Source of the DNA: Clostridium novyi NT
GTDB taxonomy: Bacteria; Bacillota; Clostridia; Clostridiales; Clostridiaceae
Length of the DNA stretch: 64,000 bases
Reading direction: 5' to 3'
Assembly: GCF_000014125.1 (NCBI RefSeq)
Contig: NC_008593.1
Span: 682,001 to 746,000, forward strand
Part shown: piece after piece, positions 54,551-64,000 of the stretch
Numbering within the stretch: the stretch's first letter is position 1
Layout: each line of letters opens with the position of its first letter
The notes under the pieces: model-generated
Databases searched by the model: none
Seen by the model: only the letters and a program-made list of their open reading frames with translations
Told to the model about the DNA's origin: nothing
Translations under genes and position numbers: made by a program

Positions 54551-57500
54551 ATGTCAGGGTTAGTTGAGAGTGCAATTAAACACCGAAAAATAACCATATT
54601 TTTAACGGTATTAATACTGATTTTTGGATTAGGCATATATAGAGTAATACCAAAGCAAGAAAATCCTGATGCTTCTGTTGGAATAGCAAGAGTTTTAACT
54701 ATATATCCAGGGGGAACTCCTGAGGACGTTAAGAACTTAGTTACTAAAAAGCTTGAGGATGCAGCATCGGAAATAGATGGTTTTGATTATGTGGAATCAT
54801 ATTCTAAAAATAGTGTATCTGTATTAATTGTTTATTTAAAAGATACAGCAGATGATGATAAAGCTTGGAGAGAACTTAGGGATAAGATAAACGATAAAAA
54901 ATCAGAACTACCAGCTGAATGTTTTCCAAGTCAAATAAATACAGATTTGGTTTCAACAGCAGGAATGATAATAAGTTTATCAGGAGACAATTACTCTTAC
55001 GACCAATTAGATAGTTATGCTGAAGAAATTAACAGAAGATTAAGTAAAATTGAAGGTGTAACAGTTTTGATATTGATGGTAAGCTTGATAAACAAGTTAA
55101 AGTTGATGTGGACATGGATAAATTAAAAAATTATCCAATATCATTAGAGGATGTTACAAAAGCACTTAAGGTGCAAAATGTTAAAATACCACCAGGAGCT
55201 ATTGAAAGTAAAACTTCAAAAATTGATGTAATTACAAGCAATGGTTTCGATTCTATAAAAGATATAGAAAATGTAGTTGTATATGTGTCAGAGGACACTG
55301 GTGCAATAGTAAGACTTAAAGATATTGCAAAAATATATATGGATTATGACCAAGATGATGTTAAGTACAAACAGGATGGTAAAAAATCTATATTATTAAC
55401 AGGTCACTTTGAAGATAACAAAAACGTAGTTTTAATTGGTAAAGATGTAAGACGTGAAATTGAATCAATTAAAAAGACGCTTCCAAATGACTTGAATTTT
55501 TATGAAGTATTATATCAACCTACAGATGTTGATAATGCTGTTTCTGATTTTATGACTAACTTAATAGAAGGTATTATATTGGTTATTGTAGTTATATTTG
55601 CAGGTGTTGGTGTTAGAAACTCAATAGTTGTATCAACAGCACTTCCAATATCAATACTTCTAAGTTTTATAATGATGCACTTTGCTGGAATAAAGGTACA
55701 CCAAATATCAACTATGGCACTTATTATTGCCCTGGGAATACTGGTTGATAATGCAATAGTAATAAGTGACGTTGTTCAAGTTAAGATAAATCAAGGAGTT
55801 GACAATGTGCGAGCCGCCCTTGAAGGTGCTAAAGAATCATCAATTCCTATATTTACTTCAACACTTACAACAGTTGCATCCTTTGCTCCATTACTTACAA
55901 TACCGGGAGTTCCAGGAAAGTACGTTGAGAGTATACCAAAGGTTGTTATAATATCCCTTATTGCGTCTTATATATGTGCTATGCTTATAACCCCTGCATT
56001 AGCTGCAGTTTGTTACAAGAAAACATCAGATGCAAAACAAGGTAAGATAATGAAAAAAGTTGAAAAATTCTTTGAAAATGCATTGAGTTTTGGACTTAAA
56101 AAGAGAAAGCTTACTATTTTAATTTCTCTTGGTATGCTAGCAGTGGCAGCATTTATTACAACAACTTTAGGACTTCAGTTTTTCCCATATGCCAATAAAA
56201 ATATGATGTATATAAATACTACAATTGAGAAAAAAGGTGACATAAAAGCAACTGAAAATTTATCAAAGGTTGTAGAGAAGGTATTAAAAGCACAACCTGA
56301 AGTTAAGAGTTATTCAACAGGAATTGGAGATGGACTTCCAAAATTCTGGGTTGCAATGCCTCCTTCAGTACCATCTAATGACTTTGCTCAAACAAAGATT
56401 GATTTTGATCTTAAAAAGGGTGGAAGATTTAAGGATAATGCAGAGTTTGCAAATTTCCTTCAAGAAAAATTAGATTCTGAAATAGTTGGTGCTAAATGTA
56501 CAGTTTATCCACTTCAATATGCATTACCTAAAGAAGCTCCTATAGGTATAAGAGTTATAGGTGATGATATGGAAAAATTATATGCAGCATCAGAAAAACT
56601 TCAAGGATTAATTAGGCAAATTGATGGTGCAACTAAAGTTCGTGATGATGCAGCGGATAGAACATATCAATATAAAGTAGATATTGATTCTGATATGGCG
56701 TCACAACTTGGTATTATTAAATACGATATAGAAAGACAAATAAACATAGCTTTAAGAGGAACAGAAGGTTCTGTTTATAGAAAGAATGGTAAAGAATTTA
56801 GTATTATTGTAAAGAGTAATATAGATAGCAAAGAAAAACTTGAAAATCTAGCTGTAAAATCTACTCTTGCAGGACACAAAGTTTTATTAAAAGAAATTGC
56901 TACAATTAACCTACAGACACAAATTGATACTATAAAAAGATATAATAAAGAAGATTGTATAAATGTTTATGCGGATATTAAACCAGGTGGAAACGCCGTT
57001 GATCTTCAAGATAAAATAGAAGAAAAAATAAAAACTACAGATTTACCTGGAGTTAGATTAGAATTCTTTGGAGAAAAGGCTGACATAGTAAAATACTTCG
57101 GAACATTAGGTCAATCAGCAGGTGTTGCTATTTTCTTCATATATATAATATTACTTATACAATTTAACTCATTTATGCAACCATTTATTATATTCCTTAC
57201 AATACCATTATCATTAATTGGTTCCGCACTTGGATTATTTATATTTAGACAACCACTATCACTTATGGCTCTTATGGGAATTGTAAGTTTGGTTGGTGTA
57301 GTTGTTAAAAACGCAATACTTCTTATTGAATATATAAATAAGGCAAGAAAAGAAGGATATTCATTAAATGATTCTTGTATGGATGCTATGAAAAAGAGAT
57401 TTAGTCCTATTATACTAAGTGCATTTACAACGGTTATGGGACTTGCACCTATAATACCATCTGGAAATCCTATGTTTGTTCCTATGGCAGTTGCCTTAAT

Positions 57501-57669
57501 GTGTGGACTTATAGTATCTACACTATTGACACTTATTATAATACCTGTTTTATACAACTTAATTGAAAGTTCTGTTGATAAGTTCAATAACAAACATAAA
57601 GGTGGATTTAAATTCAATTTTAAATTTGGTGGTAGAAAAATAAAGAAAGAAAATACTTTAGAAGGATGA
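54551..57669 (+). pseudogene. RND efflux pump (AcrB/HAE-type) broken by a one-base frameshift
   Basis: The first frame (54551-55126) gives the N-terminal part (IFGLGIYRVIPKQENPDASV); the second (frame open from about 55108 to 57669) gives the rest. The join falls at a run of four T at 55065-55068. Adding one T restores FDIDGKLDKQVKVDVDMD and continues into KLKNYPISLEDV. The total then is 1040 codons, the normal length of an RND pump. The second part has the transmembrane motif LGILVDNAIVISD and the Lys-containing GVVVKNAILLIEYIN. A broken gene, a phase-variable one and a sequencing slip look the same here; the genes downstream remain intact. Confidence 0.85.
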
Positions 57670-57674
57670 TAATT

Positions 57675-59321
57675 ATGAAAAATAAAAGATTATTAAAAAT
57701 CTTAACTTTAGGTATTACATCCATTTTCTTAGGGGGAGCGGCACTAAGAGTAAGTGCTGCATCCTCAAAAGAACCACTTAAATTATCTAGAGATGAAGCT
57801 GTAGCACTTGCTGTAAAAAATAGCAACGACATAAAAAGAGTTGACACTGGAGTAGATACAATAGCTAGAAAATTTAAAGATGCAAAAGATTTAAGTGATA
57901 AAGTAAAAGAACTTGAAGAAAAGTTTGCGGACTACAAAGAAGCTTGGAAAAAGATAAACAGTTCTGAATTTAAGGCTGCAAAGGCAAAGCTTGAAGGTGC
58001 TATTAAAGCAGTAGAGGGGTATTCAAAATCTGATGAAGTATTAAAAGATTTAAATGCAAAATTAAGTGCATTAAATAAAATACCAGAAGATAAGTTAACT
58101 CCTGAAATGAAGGCACAAAAAAATCAAATAATAGCTGGAATAAAAAAGGCAGAAGGAACTAAAAAGGCTATAGAATCTCAGCTAAAACAGGGAAACATGA
58201 CTATTGAAGCTGCAAAGGAAAAGTATCCAGAATTTAAAAAGCAGTATGCAGAAATACAAGCAAAGCTTGCAGAGTTTGAGGCAGGAAAGAAAACCCTAAT
58301 TGAACTTTCAGAGCCAGGAACAAGTCTTGAGTATCCACTAGTAGATATAAAAACAGGAGAACCACTAAATCTTACCCAAGAAGAAGAGTATTATGATTTT
58401 AAAAGACCACAGGAAATATATTATGCTGTTCAGGTTTTACTTGAAAAAGCCGTAAAGCAAAAGGAACTTGTAAAGTCTATTGCAAGTGTTCAAGTAAATG
58501 AAGCATATACAAAAATTCTTTATGGTGAAGATGGATATGGGGTAAAGAGTAAGCTATGTGACAGAATACAAAAGGGATACAATGATGTAACTAAAAGTTA
58601 TGATATAGGAACATCATCTAAGCTCCAAAAGGATTTAACTAAAATATCTCTTGATCAAATGAAGCTTGATGTGGATTCCCTTAAGAGAACTGTAGATAGC
58701 GGAAAAATTCAATTTAAAAGTTCCCTTGGAGTGGATTTAACATCTAATATAGAGTTAAAGGACAAAATTGATAAAACAGTAAGGGAACCTAAAGGATTTC
58801 AAGAATATTTAAATGATGCTTTTAAAAATAGATATGAAATTTTTAGTGCTGACAGAGATTTAAAAGAATATGAAAGAAGCTTTGAAACCATAAAAGATTA
58901 TTTTGTAGATGATGATTATGAGTGGATGAATGTAGCAAAACAAATAGATGAAACTAAACTAGCATTAAGTGATGCTAAAAGAGATGTTAAACGTGATATA
59001 GAAGATAAGTATTTAGAGGTTAAGCAAAAAAGAAATGAAATAGAAATGAACAAAAAGAAATTAGAAAAGGCTCAAATTCAACTAGATGCTGCAAATAAGG
59101 CATATGAAATAGGAGTTAAGGCAATAGGACTAACTTGGGATGCAGAACTTGCAGTGGCAAAGGCACAAATGGACTATGATACATCCATTAGGGATTACAA
59201 AATAGCCCTTTATAAGCTTGAAAAAGCAAGTGGCATTGGAATAGACATGAAAAATGTAAAGGCATTTCAAATTGAAGTAGCAGAAAAGATTAAAGAAATC
59301 AAAGGGGGAGATGATTTTTAA
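57675..59321 (+). CDS. TolC-family-like exported protein (first of two)
   Basis: I start at ATG 57675, which has AAGGA 8 bases upstream; the ATG at 57666 is part of that site. About 548 residues. The signal peptide ends near RVSA. Long coiled-coil helices (about 60-250 and 380-540) flank a smaller middle section. The opening LSRDEAVALAVKNSNDIK and the closing AYEIGVKAIGLTWDAELAVA match the two halves of outer-membrane efflux (OEP/TolC) repeats. With no outer membrane in a clostridium, it may form a tunnel across the wall or the S-layer; that is inference. Confidence 0.72.
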   Translation: MKNKRLLKILTLGITSIFLGGAALRVSAASSKEPLKLSRDEAVALAVKNSNDIKRVDTGVDTIARKFKDAKDLSDKVKELEEKFADYKEAWKKINSSEFKAAKAKLEGAIKAVEGYSKSDEVLKDLNAKLSALNKIPEDKLTPEMKAQKNQIIAGIKKAEGTKKAIESQLKQGNMTIEAAKEKYPEFKKQYAEIQAKLAEFEAGKKTLIELSEPGTSLEYPLVDIKTGEPLNLTQEEEYYDFKRPQEIYYAVQVLLEKAVKQKELVKSIASVQVNEAYTKILYGEDGYGVKSKLCDRIQKGYNDVTKSYDIGTSSKLQKDLTKISLDQMKLDVDSLKRTVDSGKIQFKSSLGVDLTSNIELKDKIDKTVREPKGFQEYLNDAFKNRYEIFSADRDLKEYERSFETIKDYFVDDDYEWMNVAKQIDETKLALSDAKRDVKRDIEDKYLEVKQKRNEIEMNKKKLEKAQIQLDAANKAYEIGVKAIGLTWDAELAVAKAQMDYDTSIRDYKIALYKLEKASGIGIDMKNVKAFQIEVAEKIKEIKGGDDF

Positions 59322-60448
59322 TGAATAAGAAGGCAAAAATTTTAACCACATCAATACTATTGGTTTCCGTTATGACTTTAGGTGGGAAAGTTGTTTTTGG
59401 TGCAAATAGTGATTCCCCCCTTGGTGTAAATGATGTAGTAGGCAATGTAGTTGAAAATAACTCGGACATTACTCTTTATAAAGATAAAGTTAGAGTTAGG
59501 GAAAAATGGTATACTCATGAGGAAAAGAAAAGAAAAAATGATTCTAACTATGATGAGGACATAAAAAAGGATGTTCTTCCATTAAAAGAAGAAGTTGAGT
59601 TAGGTAATTTGAATTGGGAAAGAGAGCAAATACAAGACAGAATAACTGTTGAAGCAAAAGAGTTATATTATAAAATTTTACTTCAAAATCGCATGATAGA
59701 TGTACAGCAAAAAACTGTCGAAAGACTAAAACGTGAATTAGAAAATAAAAAGAAAAAAATTCAATTGGGTACAGAAGCATCTATTAGTTTGGTGGGAGAC
59801 GAAACTAATCTCAAAAATGCAGAGGTGAAGCTTCAAGAACTTAAATCGGATAAAGAGAAGTTTGCATTGAAGCTTAACATGAAAATGGGTACACCTGTAA
59901 CTGGAGAGGTTAAGTTAAAGGATGCAGAAGTTCCATATAAGGTTTTTACTATTAATAATGTAGAAAGTGTTATAGACACTATGCTTAAAAAGTACCATAC
60001 TATAAAGTATCTAGAAAAGGAAGAACATGCTAAGATACAAGAAAAAAATATAACTCATAGTTATGCTAATGCTCAAGATGATGATGAGGTTGCAAAGCAT
60101 CCAGAGAAAAACTATAAGTCTAAAGAAGATGACCTAGAAGATGACTTAATAGAAATAAAATATAAAATGGATGATGAAAAGAAAAAAATACAATCTAAAG
60201 TTAGAATAGACTATAATAATATAATAAATCTTCAAAATAATGTTGAAGCTAAAAAGCTTGATGTAGACAAAGCAGATACTTTATTTAAAACTGAAAAGAC
60301 AAAATTTAAAGTCGGAACAAGTACACAAATACAATGTGATGCTGCAGAAGAAGCTTTGCTTATGGCAAAATTACAATATGACAATGCTAAACTTGACTAT
60401 TATATTGCAGTAGAAAATTTCAAAAACTATATAAAAGTGGCACTATAG
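59321..60448 (+). CDS. TolC-family-like exported protein (second of two)
   Basis: 375 residues, start overlapping the preceding stop by 1 base. The signal peptide ends near VVFGA. A TolC-like helical pattern is seen twice: DRITVEAKELYYKILLQNRM with LGTEASISLVGDETNLKNAE, and KFKVGTSTQIQCDAAEEALL near the end. It is shorter than the first TolC-like gene product and similar in plan. The pair may form a mixed channel or be alternatives. Role inferred from operon position. Confidence 0.72.
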   Translation: MNKKAKILTTSILLVSVMTLGGKVVFGANSDSPLGVNDVVGNVVENNSDITLYKDKVRVREKWYTHEEKKRKNDSNYDEDIKKDVLPLKEEVELGNLNWEREQIQDRITVEAKELYYKILLQNRMIDVQQKTVERLKRELENKKKKIQLGTEASISLVGDETNLKNAEVKLQELKSDKEKFALKLNMKMGTPVTGEVKLKDAEVPYKVFTINNVESVIDTMLKKYHTIKYLEKEEHAKIQEKNITHSYANAQDDDEVAKHPEKNYKSKEDDLEDDLIEIKYKMDDEKKKIQSKVRIDYNNIINLQNNVEAKKLDVDKADTLFKTEKTKFKVGTSTQIQCDAAEEALLMAKLQYDNAKLDYYIAVENFKNYIKVAL

Positions 60449-60458
60449 AAATTTAAAG

Positions 60459-60510
60459 CTCTCTTTTGAAGTGTGATAAGTAAGATCACATATATCAAAA
60501 GGGAGTTTTT
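60459..60510 (+). terminator. Terminator of the efflux operon
   Basis: A stem of about 11 bp (60459-60469 with 60495-60505, one wobble) with an inner stem, then a T-run. Confidence 0.85.
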
Positions 60511-60609
60511 ATCTTAGGTTTAAATTTATTATTTTTTATTTGTAAATATATATTAATGTGATATACAATATATTTATATAGTAAGAAAATTTATGAAAAG
60601 GTGGAAAAT

Positions 60610-61557
60610 ATGAAAAGAAAAATATTAAAAATATTAATTTATTCTACTATATTGACAATTTCACTAACAGCATGTTCAGGTAAAACTAAAACAGAAGATA
60701 AAGTAAATGTAAAAGAAAAGAGTGCAAAAACTTCAGTTGTAAAAAATAAAGATGATTCAAAGTGCATAGTTTTAACGGGAACATTTTCTGCAAAAGAAAA
60801 TAAAGTTATTGTTCCTAAAATATCAGCTACAGTTGAAAAACTACCTGTAAGGGTTGGAGATATTGTAAATGAAGGAGATGTTGTTGCAACTTTAGACTCT
60901 AAAGAAATAAACGATAAAATAAATCAATCTAAAACTGTTATGGATACTTGGTTTGTAGCAGTAGAACAAGCCAAAATTGGACTTAAGCAATGTGAAGATG
61001 CACTTATGGCATCAAAGGCTAGTTATAATTTAACAAAAGCTAATATTATAGCGGCAAATGGAAGTAAAAAAGATTTAAATGATAATCTTAAAATTGCCGA
61101 AAATTCATTAAAGCAATCACAAATAAGTGTTGGAAAAGCAAAAGAAACAATAAAAGTATCAAATGAAAGTTATGAGCAATCTAAAAAAATTTACGAAGAA
61201 GCAAAGAAAGCAGTTGAAGATACTCTAGTTAAAGCACCAATTAAAGGGGTTATATTAAATATAAATGTGAAAAAAGGTGAAGTTGCATCAAATTCAACTC
61301 CTATTATGACACTTGTTAATGTGGACAAAATATATTCAACAATAGAAATAAATGACGATTTATTAAAAAAGGTTAAAGTAGGAGATAAATTAGAATCGTA
61401 CATAGTTCCTCTTTCAAAGAAAAAAGCCATTGGGACTATAGTAAAAATTAATAAAAAGGAAGATATAAAGAAAAACTTTAACTCTATAGAACTAGAATTT
61501 GAAAATGAAGATGGAAAAATAAAACCTGGTATGATTGTTGATGTTATATATAAATAA
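60610..61557 (+). CDS. Orphan HlyD-like adaptor lipoprotein
   Basis: I start at ATG 60610, with AAAAGGTGG upstream (the longer frame from GTG 60601 overlaps this site). About 315 residues, lipobox SLTAC. The two lipoyl half-motifs are VEKLPVRVGDIVNEGDVVA and APIKGVILNINVKKGEVA. A helical hairpin lies between them and a beta domain at the end. No ABC or RND partner gene follows. It has its own transcript start after the operon terminator. It may pair with a transporter elsewhere or with the nearby pump. Confidence 0.85.
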   Translation: MKRKILKILIYSTILTISLTACSGKTKTEDKVNVKEKSAKTSVVKNKDDSKCIVLTGTFSAKENKVIVPKISATVEKLPVRVGDIVNEGDVVATLDSKEINDKINQSKTVMDTWFVAVEQAKIGLKQCEDALMASKASYNLTKANIIAANGSKKDLNDNLKIAENSLKQSQISVGKAKETIKVSNESYEQSKKIYEEAKKAVEDTLVKAPIKGVILNINVKKGEVASNSTPIMTLVNVDKIYSTIEINDDLLKKVKVGDKLESYIVPLSKKKAIGTIVKINKKEDIKKNFNSIELEFENEDGKIKPGMIVDVIYK

Positions 61558-61622
61558 AATTATGATACAATATATCTAATGTTTACATTTAAAAAAGACA
61601 ATTGTATAAGGTGGTATTATTT

Positions 61623-63080
61623 ATGTTATTTAATTCGTTAGGATTTATTTTATTTTTTCCTATAGTAGTGGGGGGATATTTTTTAATTCCCCACAAATAT
61701 AGGTGGATATTACTTTTAATATCAAGCTATTATTTTTATATGAGTTGGAATCCTAAATATATAGTTTTGATATTTACAACTACATTAATATCTTATTTGT
61801 CGGGAATATATATTGAAAAGACAGAAAGTAAGTCAAAAAAGAAATTTTATTTAAATTTCAGTATTATATCTAATTTATTAATACTTTTTGTATTTAAATA
61901 TTTTAATTTTTTTAATGGCTCATTAAGAGATGTATTTAATCATTTTAATTTATCATATGGTATACCTAACTTTAAGTTATTGTTACCAGTGGGTATATCT
62001 TTTTATACTTTTCAAAGTTTAAGTTACTCAATTGATGTTTATAGAGGAACTAAAAGTGCTGAAAAACATTTTGGAATATATGCATTATATGTTTCCTTTT
62101 TTCCACAATTAGTAGCAGGACCTATTGAAAGATCGGACAGGCTACTTCCTCAATTTTATGAAAAGCATAACTTTGATTATAAAAGAGTCACCGATGGACT
62201 TAAAATAATGGCATGGGGATATTTTAAAAAGGTGGTTATAGCTGATAGGTTAGCTATTTTAGTTAACACTGTTTACAATAATCCCACTGAATATAGGGGA
62301 CTTCCTTTAATTGTAGCATCTGTATTTTTTGCTTTTCAAATTTTTTGTGATTTTTCTGGTTACTCAGATATAGCAATAGGTTCTGCGAAGGTTATGGGCT
62401 TTGACCTTATGAAGAACTTTGATAGACCATATTTTTCTAAGACTATTGCAGAGTTTTGGAGAAGATGGCATATATCTTTATCTACTTGGTTTAGAGATTA
62501 TTTATACATACCTATGGGAGGAAACAGAGTTAAAATATCAAGATATTATTTTAATATATTTTTTACCTTCCTAATTAGTGGACTTTGGCATGGAGCTAGT
62601 TGGACATTTGTAATATGGGGTGCCCTTCATGGTGTTTATCAAATTATAGGGCATATTACTAAAAGTGTTAGAAAAAAATTCGTAGATGTTATAGGGATTA
62701 GTAAGATTCCAAAGGTTCATGATTTTATAAAAGTGATAATTACATTTGTATTAGTTGATTTTGCATGGATTTTCTTTAGAGCAAATTCTATGAAGGATGC
62801 CATATATATAGTGAAAAATTTATTTACTAATGTGGAAATAGGAAATAGTGCATTAAACAGTTTATTTAATTTGGGACTTGATAAAAATTCATTTTTTATT
62901 GGTGTTATTTCAATATTAATAATGGAAATTATACACTTAATTAAAGGAAAGATAGATATAATAAAAAATTTATCTCAAAGTCCAATGTTATTTAGATGGA
63001 TATGTTATTATGCGATTATTTTTTCAATAATAGTATTTGGTGTATTTGAGCAATCTCAATTTATTTATTTTCAATTTTAA
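61623..63080 (+). CDS. MBOAT-family O-acyltransferase (AlgI/DltB/PatA-type)
   Basis: I start at ATG 61623; AAGGTGG at 61608-61614 lies inside the longer frame that would start at 61602. About 485 residues with around ten or more membrane helices. MBOAT signatures: FPQLVAGPIERSDRLLPQF, FCDFSGYSDIAIGSAKVMG, FWRRWHISLSTWFRDYLY and the catalytic-His region SGLWHGASWTFVIWGALHG. The family moves acyl groups onto surface polymers (alginate, teichoic acid, peptidoglycan). The SGNH-like gene that follows 15 bases later is the expected partner. The polymer target is not shown. Confidence 0.92.
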   Translation: MLFNSLGFILFFPIVVGGYFLIPHKYRWILLLISSYYFYMSWNPKYIVLIFTTTLISYLSGIYIEKTESKSKKKFYLNFSIISNLLILFVFKYFNFFNGSLRDVFNHFNLSYGIPNFKLLLPVGISFYTFQSLSYSIDVYRGTKSAEKHFGIYALYVSFFPQLVAGPIERSDRLLPQFYEKHNFDYKRVTDGLKIMAWGYFKKVVIADRLAILVNTVYNNPTEYRGLPLIVASVFFAFQIFCDFSGYSDIAIGSAKVMGFDLMKNFDRPYFSKTIAEFWRRWHISLSTWFRDYLYIPMGGNRVKISRYYFNIFFTFLISGLWHGASWTFVIWGALHGVYQIIGHITKSVRKKFVDVIGISKIPKVHDFIKVIITFVLVDFAWIFFRANSMKDAIYIVKNLFTNVEIGNSALNSLFNLGLDKNSFFIGVISILIMEIIHLIKGKIDIIKNLSQSPMLFRWICYYAIIFSIIVFGVFEQSQFIYFQF

Positions 63081-63095
63081 AACGAGGTAGAAAAT

Positions 63096-64000
63096 ATGAG
63101 AAAGTTTATTAAAAGATTAATATTTTTGCTTCCAATACCAATAATAATAGTTTGTGTTAACTATTTTGGAGATGCAGCTAATATATTTTATAAACAAGGT
63201 TTTTATGAAAAAGGAATAGTAAAGATATTAGGTACAAATAAGAATGTAAATAATTTAGATAATTATGATGAGAGATTACTTCAAAAGTTTTATGTGGACA
63301 ATCTTTCCTATCCTAAAGATGTAGTTATACTTGGTTCAAGTAGGGCTATGCAGGTAAGTTCAAAAATTTTAAATGAAAGAAACATGTTTAATAGTAGTGT
63401 TTCTGGAGCGTCATTAGAAGATTTAATGGCCGTATATGGAATATATAAAAAGGATAATAAGTTGCCTAAAAAGATAATATTAGAATTGGATCCGTGGATA
63501 TTAAATAAAAACAATGGTCAAAATAGGTGGAAATCTATAAAAGAGTATTATTTTTATGTAAGTAATTTAGTAAATAATAATAAATATAAAGAAAGTTTCA
63601 TTGATGAAAAAACATTAGAACTTATATCATTATCATATTTTCAGAGTTCCCTAAAGAAGGTAACTGATAAAGGAAACAAGGGATATACGCCTACTGAACT
63701 TGAATACTGTAATACTAATGTGAAAAAGAAGGATGGAAGTTTATCTTATAATGAAAAGTTCAGAAATAAAACTGTAGATGAAGTGGACAAAGAAGCTATT
63801 AAATATGCATCACAAAATCCTATTTACTGTTTTGGAAATTTTGAAAATATAGATGAAAATTATAAAAAACAATTTGAGGGATTTATTAATCTTATAAAAA
63901 AAGATGGGGTTGAAATAGAGTTTTTATTAACTCCATATCATCCAATAGTTTATGATACGCTAATAAATTCTAGCAACTATAAGATAGTAGTTGATGTAGA
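63096..64000 (+). CDS. SGNH/DHHW-like partner of the acyltransferase (3' end outside window)
   Basis: The frame is open from ATG 63096 to the window end, about 301 residues, without a stop. An N-terminal membrane segment (LIFLLPIPIIIVCVNYF) precedes an extracellular domain with DVVILGSSRAMQ, an SGNH-hydrolase-like nucleophile site, and ILELDPWIL. A later FLLTPYHPI may be the other catalytic block. Such proteins (AlgJ/AlgX/DltD-like) finish the acyl transfer outside the cell. The C-terminal catalytic residues may be cut off. Confidence 0.72.
   Translation, partial: MRKFIKRLIFLLPIPIIIVCVNYFGDAANIFYKQGFYEKGIVKILGTNKNVNNLDNYDERLLQKFYVDNLSYPKDVVILGSSRAMQVSSKILNERNMFNSSVSGASLEDLMAVYGIYKKDNKLPKKIILELDPWILNKNNGQNRWKSIKEYYFYVSNLVNNNKYKESFIDEKTLELISLSYFQSSLKKVTDKGNKGYTPTELEYCNTNVKKKDGSLSYNEKFRNKTVDEVDKEAIKYASQNPIYCFGNFENIDENYKKQFEGFINLIKKDGVEIEFLLTPYHPIVYDTLINSSNYKIVVDV

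Noticed and set aside
55060..55075. Programmed -1 frameshift in the RND pump
   Set aside because: No X-XXY-YYZ slippery heptamer and no clear downstream structure; a simple missing T explains it better.
1..64000. CRISPR arrays, tRNA or rRNA genes, prophage
   Set aside because: No spaced short repeats, cloverleaf or rRNA-like stretches, integrase or phage structural genes were seen; the only mobile element is the single IS.

Overview
The window looks like chromosome of a low-GC, spore-forming Clostridium. The DNA is strongly AT-rich, ribosome-binding sites are GGAGG-like, TTG and GTG starts are common, and the genes include a class III (Firmicutes-type) fructose-1,6-bisphosphatase, a LysM-GH18 SleL/YaaH-type spore hydrolase, a YhcN-like lipoprotein and an MprF-type enzyme. 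The closest relatives are probably in the C. botulinum / C. novyi / C. tetani part of the genus; that is an impression from protein style, not a database result.

Layout. 1-13 kb holds envelope housekeeping genes: the C-terminal part of MprF, a CNNM/CorC-type membrane protein, the SleL-like hydrolase, a secreted SbsA-Ig plus GHL10-type glycosidase, fbp (minus), an OmpR-type two-component system, HtrA (minus) and a YihY/BrkB membrane protein (minus). 13-21 kb is the S-layer block: a strong promoter with a long structured leader, a 403-aa exported Ig-like protein, a 1095-aa S-layer-like protein, a possible small RNA, a LolCDE/MacB-type ABC exporter and a small exported Ig-like protein. 21-42 kb is a Wzx/Wzy polysaccharide locus: chain-length regulator, BY-kinase and PHP phosphatase, initiating sugar-phosphate transferase, ManNAc and ManNAcA enzymes, three glycosyltransferases, polymerase, CapK-like and CapA-like enzymes, flippase, a heparinase-like lyase and galE. 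VanZ, a membrane-anchored protein and galU (minus) follow. An IS1182-like element sits inside the terminator between the last two and has duplicated it.

42-51 kb carries more surface proteins. Two of them start with the same roughly 110-residue module as the S-layer-like protein, and one of those two ends in a transglutaminase-like domain. A separate exported transglutaminase-like protein follows. 51-64 kb holds an orphan sigma factor with a repeat-flanked promoter, a YhcN-like lipoprotein, and a TetR-controlled RND efflux operon (adaptor, a pump broken by a one-base frameshift, and two TolC-like proteins). An orphan HlyD-like lipoprotein and an MBOAT acyltransferase with an SGNH-like partner cut by the window end complete the region.

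Taken together this is a cell-envelope assembly region. It builds a uronic-acid-containing surface polymer, exports an S-layer-like lattice without any SLH or CWB2 anchor that I can see, decorates it with related proteins and with transglutaminase-like enzymes that could process or cross-link it, and handles envelope stress and efflux. The most novel element is the shared N-terminal module, which I propose as an undescribed surface-targeting domain.
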